Source: Paratinospora sagittata
Taxonomy: Eukaryota; Streptophyta; Magnoliopsida; Ranunculales; Menispermaceae
Reading direction: 5' to 3'
Assembly: GCA_035771175.1 (NCBI GenBank)
Contig: CM069613.1
Location: forward strand, 7,989,501 to 8,053,500
Length of the DNA: 64,000 nt
Positions within the stretch are counted from its first letter, which is position 1. Each line of letters starts with the position of its first letter. Below the pieces are notes generated by a model. It saw only the letters and a program-made list of their open reading frames with translations. It did no database searches and had not been told where the DNA came from. This document shows, piece by piece, positions 56,425-64,000 of this stretch. The translations under genes and the position numbers were made by a program.

Positions 56425-57452
56425 CCTTCCCGAGGAGACATAATGCTGTTTGGGTTATTATTGATCGCTTGACCAAGTCCGCTCACTTTCTACCGGTGAA
56501 CACTAGGGATTCTATGGGCAAGCTGAGCAGACTCTATATGCGGGAGATAGTCAGATTACATGGAGTGCCAGTTTTGATTGTGTCAGATAGGGATCTGAGG
56601 TTTACATCGGTATTCTGGCAGGGGTTGCAGAGGCAGCTCGACACTAGACTAGATCTCAGTACCGCTTTTCACCTGCAGACGGATGGCCAGTCTGAGAGGT
56701 TGATATCGATTTTAGAGGATATGCTTCGAGCTTGTGTCCTTGAGTCCAGTGGTAACTGGGAGGAGTACATACATCTGTGTGAGTTCGCGTACAACAACAG
56801 CTATCAGTCCAGTATTGGCATGGCTCCTTTTGAGGCATTGTATGGTCGACCCTGTAGATCTCCGATCTGTTGGACGGAGGTAGGGGATGTTACGGTGATG
56901 GGACCAGAGTTTGTACAAGAACACATAGAGAAGATTAAGAGGATCAAGCATAATCTGAAGGTAACCCAAGACAGGCAGAAGAGTTACACTGATGCCAAGC
57001 GGAAAACCGTAGAGTTCGAGGTGGGTGACCAAGTTTTATTGAAGGTCTCACCTCAGAAGGGCCAAACTAGATTTGGGATAAAAGGCAAGCTCGCTCCTAG
57101 ATTTATTGGGCCGTTCGAGGTTTTAGAACGAATTGGCCCCGCCGCTTACCGATTAGCCTTGCCACCTCAGTTAGCAGCAGTCCACAATGTCTTTCACGTG
57201 TCAATGTTGAGAGTGTACAAGAGTGATTTTGATCACGTTTTGGACTGGAGGAACATTGAACTGAGGCAGGATGGGACTTATGATGAGGAACCTATTCAGA
57301 TACTTGATCGGAAGGTCCAGAGGTTACGTAACCGTGAAATTCCGATGGTTAAGGTGAGATGGCAGTTCCATGGCGAGGAACAGGTTACTTGGGAGCGTGA
57401 GGACTACATGATGGAGCACTTTGCCGAGTTCATGGGCTTAGGAAATTCTTAA
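56425..57452 (+). pseudogene. Gypsy integrase core and C-terminal domain (truncated at N-terminus)
   Basis: Open through 57452. The DDE triad is present: first Asp in WVIIDRLTKSAHFLPV, second in VLIVSDRDLRFTSVFW, Glu in QTDGQSERL. The C-terminal part has FEVGDQVLLKVSP, GKLAPRFIGPFEVLERIGPA and a chromodomain-like tail (IPMVKVRWQFHGEEQVTWER). The N-terminal HHCC zinc domain and all upstream pol are missing. The open frame reaches back to 56361 through the 21-bp repeats, so the apparent N-terminus (NSLSVCLNSLSG) is repeat-derived. The frame is undamaged although it cannot be expressed as a normal polyprotein. Confidence 0.85.
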
Positions 57453-57920
57453 CCTTAAAACTTCGAGGACGAAGTTCATTCTAAGGTGGGTGTGATGTGA
57501 CGCCCCGAAAATTATTTCATCTAGCCCATAACCTAATTGCATTTTTGCCCAAACTCTATGTGTTGTCTTGATATGTTTGGTGTTTGTTTGATGATTGTTT
57601 AATGTTTGTATAGTTGATGCTTGATAATGTATATAAATATATGTATCATAAATTGTATATGAGTCATGTTAAATTAAAGTATAATGCATATGTTATGATT
57701 TATGCATGGGCTCATTAAACCATGAATTGATATGGGTTAGGATTGATCGAATAAAAGGATAAATGAGAATGAAAATTTGGTGTATTAAATGGATTGAACA
57801 TTTAAAATACATGGAAGCATGAGATTGGTTAAAATACATGTGGTTGGTATGGGTAGTATGAGACCAACACATGTGAAGGTTGGTGCATGAAAATGGACAA
57901 GTGTCCCATGCTCACTTCTA

Positions 57921-58117
57921 GAATCCAAGAATGTGCTAGCAAATGAGGTGAGTGGAGGAGAGAATCCAAGAATGTGCTAGCAAATGAGGTGAGTGGATGA
58001 GAGAATCCAAGAATGTGCTAGAAAATGAGGTGAGTGGAGGAGAGAATCCAAGAATTTTCTAGAAAATGAGGTGAGTGGAGGAGGGAATCAAGGAAGTGCT
58101 AGAAAGAGGTGAGTGGA
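57921..58117 (+). repeat. 41-bp tandem repeat in Gypsy 3' LTR, about 5 units
   Basis: Counterpart of the array at 50679-50875, with the same unit order. Confidence 0.88.
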
Positions 58118-59740
58118 GAGAAAGGAAAGAAGAAGAGAAAGAAAAGAAGAGAAAGGAAAGAAGAAGAGAAGGAAGGAGAGAGTTGCAGGAGGAAGATCCC
58201 TGCGACGTTTCCATCAAAGAGGTGGATCTTTGGAATATACGGTCAGATTGAGCTCAAATATTTTCAGCACGTTCGTAGCTTATGGTTCTTCATTCTGGTC
58301 GGTGGAGATCTTGATCAGAGGTTTCGTATAAGAGATCTAACCTCTCAAACAAAGCTGGTCGGAAAGTCTAGATTTCTCGCACCGTTTCGGTCAAACTTAT
58401 AGATCTACTAAATCTACCGTTAGATGGCTACCAAATTTGGGTATGTCGTTTAAAACTGATATTTCTACAATCGGAACGGTGGAGATCGTAATTAAAGGCT
58501 TTTGCTAAGAGATATAATCTCTCAAACGAAGCTGGTCGGAATTTCTGGGTTTCTCATGCCGTTTCGGTCAAACTTGTATAGCTCCTCAATCTACCGTTGG
58601 ATGGATATAAACTTTTGGTATTTAGTGTATAACAGAAATTTCTGTATTCTGAACGGTGAAGATGTTCATACAATTAGTAGTTTGTGTGATATAGCCATTT
58701 GATTTCGGGTATTTGCAGCAGAAAAGGAGAAACTGTCTGATTAGACACTTGTTCATCAAAGATCCATATCTTTTCGGTCCACCGTTGGATTGGGCTGATA
58801 TTTGGACAGAAGGTTTGTTTCTTCACATACTTCAATATGTACGGTTGATTTTGTGATTACATATTTTTATTGGTAGATTAATACATCTGAACAGAATATT
58901 AAATGAAGAATTGGTAAGGTGCTTGTATTGGACCTAAATTTAGAATATGATCTTAGACATTTCCAAATAGCTTGCATGTCAACTATGTTGACCTAGTTGC
59001 CATTGTTGATGAAACCATGATGCAAAATCAGTAATATACATGGCTGAACATGGTGACCTAGTGTAAATCGACAATATGGCCTAAGTATGGAAAATTTCAT
59101 ATTTTAGGGCTTTTGATGCTTTTGGCCTAGAATCATTGAATTGATGCAACTTATGTTTAATTAAGCATGATTAGGGTTGATTATGCTACTGATTTGGTGG
59201 TTGTGACCATATCATGGGTTAGGCCTATTTGTGATTAAGTGACCCAATTTGGGCATGTTTATGCCTAAGGAATTGAAAATCAGTATCTTTTGATTAATAG
59301 AATGGTTTATGAATGAGAACTATGCATTAGAGGCCTAAGTCATGTGATTTGAGTTGAATGATGGGATTAGATGAGATTTAGGCCTATTGTCTATATGTGA
59401 GATGATTTAGGGTTGATGTGTAATGTCTATGTGATTGAGCATAGAAATTGACGTATGGTAGGACATTGATGAATGTTTCAGGATCTTGATTGGGTTGATT
59501 CGGTTTGGAGGTCGTGTGTGGTTAAATACTCTCGCGAGGCTTGGTTGTGAGTAGACTTCATTTATGATTATATCTTTTATGTCATCATATCACTTATATA
59601 TATTGTATCTTGAAAGCATGAATGTGTTCTAATGTTTTGAATGATGCATTGATTTGAGAAAACCTTATGACTTTGGTTGGACCCATCTATCTGGCTAATA
59701 GGGGGACTTAACCTTGTCATAAGAGGGTTTTAGGAAAGGA

Positions 59741-59845
59741 AATGATTGGGATCAACGGCACGGTGAAATAGACGTGTACTAGTAACCCAAATAAACATGA
59801 TTGGGATCAACGGCACGGTGAAATAGACGTGTACTAGTAACCCAA
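59741..59845 (+). repeat. 55-bp LTR tandem repeat, 2 copies
   Basis: Same unit as 52154-52313, with one copy fewer in the 3' LTR of the same element. Confidence 0.9.
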
Positions 59846-60640
59846 GGCATGTGGAATGTGGATCCAAATTGATAAACTTTTACTTGCATCGAACCTATTA
59901 TAAATGCTTGATATCTATATGTTATGAGCTTTTAATCATGCTACACATTGACATGCATACATGGTTTTTATTGATGAGTATTGATAGCATATTTGAATTC
60001 TATTCACTGGGCATCGTTGGCTCACCCTCATTTTCCTCTTTCAGGTCCTTCTGTCCCGAATAAGGGCAAAGGAGTAGTCATATCTTGAGGGCCTTGCCTG
60101 CGAGAGAATCCAAGGCCTCGATGTGAGTTGAGAGGCATTTTGATTGAATTGTGTTTAAATTATGAAGTACTATATTTTGGATTATGTAATTATAACACTT
60201 ACCACATTGTAGTATGGGTGAGTTGGGACTTGTTAGATAGACTATGTGGGCATATGACGGTTTTATTTGTACCCACAATTTTGGACTTTATGAGTATGTC
60301 AATTTTAATGGACTGTAGGGATTATGATTATTATTTATGGTTCATTTTTTTATGGATTATCTCTTGTCTTGGATGATTAATACGGTGGGTAGTTTTGTTT
60401 AATACCTTTTGATATCATATTGTTGTTTGGGATAAGGCTTGTAGGGTCTCAATCACCTCACGGGAGTTGAGGAGTGGTCGGAGATGCCTACGCCGGGCGT
60501 CCCGCTCCGGCATTCCGCATGCCATTCCCTGCGGGGTTGGTGGTCCGGGGCGCGGGGTCGCCACATTATGACTTTGGTTGGGCCCATCTATCTGGCTAAT
60601 AGGGGGACTTAACCTTGTCATAGGAGGGTTTTAAAAAGGA

Positions 60641-60806
60641 AATATTTGGGGATGAGAATGGTACGGTGAAATAGACGTGCACTAGTAACCCCAAATAAAC
60701 ATGATTGGGGTCAACGGCACGGTGAAATAGACGTGCACTAGTAACCCCAAATAAACATGATTGGGGTCAACGGCACGGTGAAATAGACGTGCACTAGTAA
60801 CCCCAA
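60641..60806 (+). repeat. 55-bp LTR tandem repeat, 3 copies (outer solo LTR)
   Basis: Variant unit ATGATTGGGGTCAACGGCAC with GTGCACTAGTAACCCC; the first copy is diverged (GGGGATGAGAATGGTACGG). Confidence 0.88.
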
Positions 60807-61530
60807 TGCATGTGGAATGTGGATCCAAATTGATAAGCTTTTACTTGCATCAAGCTTATTATAAATGCTTGATATCTATATGTTATGAGCTTTTAATCAT
60901 GCTACACATTGACATGCATACATGATGTTTATTGATGAGTGTTGATAGCATATTTGAATTCTATTCACTGGGCACCGTTGGCTCACCCTCATTTTCGTCT
61001 TTCAGGTCCTTCTGTCCCGAGTAAGGGCAAAGGAGTAGTCATATCTTGAGGGCCTTGCCTGCGAGAGAATTCAAGGCCTCGATGTGAGTTGAGAGGCATT
61101 TTGATTGAACTGTGTTTTAAATTATGAAGTATTATATTTTGGATTATGTAATTATAACACTTACCACATTGTAGCATGGGTGAGTTGGGACTTGTTAGAT
61201 AGACCATGTGGGCATATGACGGTTTTTATTTGTACCCACAATTTTGGACTTTATGTGTATGTCAATTTTGATGGACTGTAGGGATTATGATTTTATTTAT
61301 GGTTCATTTTTATGGATTATCTCTTGTCTTGGATGATTAATACGGTTGGTAGTTTTGTTTAGTACCTTTTGATATTATGTCGTTGTTTGAGATAAGGCTC
61401 GTAGGGTCTCAACCACCTCACGGGAGTTGAGGAGTGGTCGGAGATGCCTACGCCGGGTGTCCCGCCCCGGCATTCCGCACGTCATTCCCTGCGGGGTTGG
61501 TGGTCCGGGGTGCGGGGTCGCCACATTAAG

Positions 61531-62081
61531 TGTCTTAAAAAATCTTTCAATATATCAGTGGAACAAGTGATCTAGGCATTTGGTATCCCAAAGGTACATC
61601 CTTTGATCTCAAAAGCTCTATAGACTCCGACTATGCTGGCAGTTTAATCGATAGGAAAAATACCTATGAATTTTGTCACTTTTTGGGAAATTCTTTAATT
61701 TCTTGGTTTAGTAAAAAGCAACATTTAGTCGCATTATCCACAGCTAAAGTAGATTATGTAGCTGTTGGTAGTTGTTGTTCTCAAGTTTTATACATGAAGC
61801 AACAAATTCAAGACTACCAAATTCAAATTGATTGTGCTAAAATATTTTGTGACAATAGTAGTGCCATAAACATTTCCAAACGTTCTGTTTTTCACTCAAG
61901 AACCAAGCATATTCAAATAAGACATCACTTCTTGAGATATCATGTGCAAAAAGTAGATGTGAAATTAACTCACATCGGAACTAAAGATCAGCTTGCTGAT
62001 ATCTTTACTAAAGCCTTACCCAAAGACCAATTTGTTTACATAAGGAGGGAATTAGGAATGCTTTCAGAATCAAATTTGTGA
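61531..62081 (+). pseudogene. SIRE-like Copia RNase H
   Basis: Continues the frame broken at 48420 with QYISGTSDLGIWYPKGTSFD, YAGSLIDRKNTYEFCHFLGN, WFSKKQHLVALSTAKVDYVA, IFCDNSSAINISKRSVFHSR and the tail TKDQLADIFTKALPKDQF. Very similar to 40140-40699 and better preserved in places (LADIFTKAL against FADIFNKAL). The catalytic Asp, Glu and Asp positions are partly altered (SALSTAKVDY in place of a Glu-containing motif). Confidence 0.83.
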
Positions 62082-62363
62082 ATGATTGAGTAATATTTTG
62101 ATGCTTAATTATCATATATTATCACGTATATTATCAAATACTCTCTATCCCATAAGGACGTTGTCCCTCACTTTTTGATGTTTTCAAAAGGGGGAGAAGA
62201 GAAGGAGAAGAGAAGAGGTTAGAAGCAAGATTGCAAGATTGCAAATTTCAAAAGAGAATTATATTGTTTTACCATTCATAATCTGCATTTGCATGCATTC
62301 ATACATCTTAGCTTGCTTCAAGGCCTAAAGTAATGTGTTTGAAATCATCAAAAAGGGGGAGAT

Positions 62364-63979
62364 TGTTACTATATTAACCCTCTTGACCCATGAACGATAT
62401 TTTGATGATTACAAGCCACATCACAAACCATATTCCATAGTTACATTGTGATGAAGAAACATCAATCTCTTATGTCAAGAATGGAAGATCAAGCTATGGA
62501 CAACGATCAAGCATCTAAGGATATTGCAACTACTTTCAATTTGCTTAGATTGTGTTTAGGATTGTAGAATCTTAGTTTGCCTTGTTCAACAAATTCATTT
62601 CATCTCTTCAATATTTCAAAATTAATTTTTCATAAAGTTCAAGCTTTTGATTCTTGAGTTTGATCGACCCAAACTTTTTTCAAATACACTTCAAACTTTA
62701 TGAATGGTTTCAAAACAATTGATTTGATCCGTAATGTGCAAAATCATTTTGATTTTATTGGATTTCAACTTGAAAAATCAGTTGAATTTCTATCAAGTAC
62801 CGAACAGAACGCTCATGGCATTCAGAACACTCAAGTAGTGGCCAATTCACTTAAAATTAGGCCTACACTGTAGGACGCTCATATCGCTACAGGATGCTCA
62901 GGATTTATAGAAAAAGCTTGGAACACAGTACAATAGGATGTTCATCTCACTATTAGATGCTCAAGATTTCTGGAAAATCTTGTAGCACAGTCCAGTAGGA
63001 TGGTTAAGCTCAGTAGGGCCCTCCTGAAATTCCCTGAGCACAACTCAACTCTCAGGTTGACCATCTTTCAGGATGCTATTTTTGCAATAAGACGCTCATA
63101 TCGACTTGAACCTTTTGGGTTTCAACATTTCAGGACGTTCCTAGAGCTATAGGACGCTCATGCTTATGTGTCAGAAAATGTTGTCTCATCTGTGTGAACT
63201 GTCAACTTTCTGAGACTTTGCTATTTTTGTGTAAACACTGTTTTGACATAATTTCTCAACTTCTTTGTTAACTCCATTTCTGTGAAAGAACTTACATGTT
63301 GCATTTGAATTTCAAGTGATGCATTTAGGGTGTTTGGGAGATTGAAACCCTAACACCTTCCTATATATTTGAAACTTCTCGTTGCTCAACACACATATCT
63401 TGAGAATTTTTTTGCGCCAAAACTCTTTGAAACTTAGCGTTTTTCTCTATTGGAAATATCAAAATCATTGTTACATACTCTGATTTGAAAAAGCTTTCTG
63501 GATTTATTGGTCGAGATTTCAAATTCTTTGAAAAATCCAACGAAGGCTAGAGGAGGAACCCCATTGTCAGTCGAGCTAATATTCTTATCATTTGCAGAAC
63601 ATTGGTAACTGAGGTTCATTTGATTTGTAAGTTGTTTATTTACTTTGATTCTGTGTAAGGGAATCATTATTTAAGATTTGTATTGTAACGGGGAGTCACT
63701 TGAGCTAGTGTTGCTCATTTTGTAACGGTACTTCTCACACCCGTGAAGTTGAGAAAATTGTAATGGTTTAATCCTCACCTGTTAAAAGGATTGATTAGTG
63801 GAGTTTGAGAAAATCCTTAATCGGGGAGATTAGGTAGTGGAGGTAGGCAGGAGCCAATCCACTATAAATAAGTTGAGTCACTTTGATTATTTACAGCTCA
63901 TTTAACTATTTTTTAAAGAAAGGTAAAACTTGTAATTTGCCCAATTCACCCCCGTCTTGGACATCTAACTGGACAAAAA
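62364..63979 (+). repeat. SIRE-like Copia LTR B (3' LTR)
   Basis: About 1.6 kb starting TGTTACTATATTAACCC directly after the AAAAAGGGGGAGAT tract and ending near CTAACTGGACAAAA; the last bases are degraded compared with LTR A. More GGACGCTCA-type motifs are present than in LTR A (about 62800-63170). Confidence 0.85.
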
Positions 63980-64000
63980 AAAACTTATAGGAAAATTATA

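Larger units (their letters stand above)
50254..60565 (+). mobile_element. Young non-autonomous Gypsy element carrying a captured NAT exon and RKD gene, TSD TTATG
   Basis: Long LTRs (50254-53033 and 57496-60565) flank 4.46 kb. Target duplication TTATG lies at 50249-50253 and 60566-60570. The primer site TGGTATCAGAGCC is at 53036, two bases inside. Order inside: gag (53189-53929), 58-bp tandem array (about 53977-54270), host-derived segment (about 54300-56350), 21-bp repeats, integrase core and C-terminus (56425-57452). Protease, RT, RNase H and the integrase zinc domain are absent. The LTRs differ by only about ten substitutions by eye, apart from one deletion and one repeat-number change. 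Long LTRs and the integrase C-terminus suggest a Del/Tekay-like lineage. Confidence 0.93.
57496..60565 (+). repeat. 3' LTR of the RKD-carrying Gypsy element (3,070 bp)
   Basis: Starts TGTGACGCCCCG after the tract CTAAGGTGGGTGTGA and ends GGGGTCGCCACA. It keeps the roughly 360-bp GGTCAGATTGAGCTC block lost from the 5' LTR. Confidence 0.92.
48421..61525 (+). mobile_element. Gypsy solo LTR (about 2.79 kb without its insert), TSD TTAAG
   Basis: Its halves lie at 48421-50253 and 60571-61525. It starts TGTGACGCCCCGAAAATT and ends GGGGTCGCCACA, flanked by TTAAG at 48416-48420 and 61526-61530. It has no internal region of its own and is inserted in Copia pol. It was later invaded at TTATG by the Gypsy element at 50254-60565. 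By eye it is more diverged from the inner LTRs than these are from each other. Confidence 0.92.
42517..62363 (+). mobile_element. SIRE-like Copia internal region carrying two nested insertions
   Basis: Between LTR A and LTR B this interior carries gag, two zinc knuckles, protease, integrase, RT and RNase H. It is interrupted in RT by a solo LTR (46333-48088, TSD AGATG) and near the RT/RNase H boundary by another solo LTR (48421-61525, TSD TTAAG), which itself holds a Gypsy element. Numerous nonsense codons are present. The purine tract AAAAAGGGGGAGAT lies at 62350-62363 before LTR B. Confidence 0.9.

Overview
This is nuclear DNA of a flowering plant, almost certainly a eudicot. The evidence is intron-bearing host genes (PR-4/barwin, an RKD-type RWP-RK factor), plant LTR retrotransposons of the Copia and Gypsy superfamilies with tRNA-iMet-type primer sites, a plant-type LINE with an RNase H domain, a tRNA-derived SINE, and plastid DNA fragments in an AT-rich background. 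I cannot name the species. Most of the window is nested retrotransposons; host genes are few.

Layout. 1-578: start of an intact-looking PR-4 gene (minus strand, runs off the window). 2394-8494: decayed Copia element holding a truncated Gypsy LTR (5121-7763). 10594-16380: LINE remnant (minus) split by an RT-less Gypsy element (11278-15612). 17008-25077: Copia element (minus, TSD TGCAC) whose gag is split by a 2.7-kb Gypsy solo LTR (20671-23414, TSD CAAAC). 25139-27055: PR-4 pseudogene with an in-frame stop, a lost cysteine and a repeat-swollen intron. 29300-32970: plastid-derived fragments (psbB, trnR-UCU, psaB, 23S rRNA), with psaB split by a solo LTR (30265-32650). 34247-37690: degenerate Gypsy (Athila/Tat-like) interior holding a Copia solo LTR (34790-36376). 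37888-38096: SINE. 40007-63979: SIRE-like Copia array (truncated copy, shared LTR, second copy, LTR). The second copy holds one solo LTR with a 570-bp palindrome (46333-48088) and another solo LTR (48421-61525), itself invaded by a nearly complete Gypsy element of the same LTR family (50254-60565).

The outstanding object is that innermost Gypsy element. Its two LTRs look almost identical, so it is young. Yet it has no reverse transcriptase: between a gag and a C-terminal integrase it carries, in the sense direction, about 2 kb of host DNA. This encodes the first exon of a nucleobase-ascorbate transporter followed by a complete RKD (RWP-RK) transcription factor gene with introns retained. The predicted GT-AG splices give one open chimeric frame of 400 codons plus stop. 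RKD factors control egg-cell identity and embryogenesis, so a mobile copy of one is biologically notable.

The genes do not form a pathway. The window shows successive insertion, LTR-LTR recombination to solo LTRs, transition-type decay, and one recent gene-capturing, trans-mobilised retroelement. LTR borders and TSDs were read directly; identity levels and ages are judged by eye, not computed.
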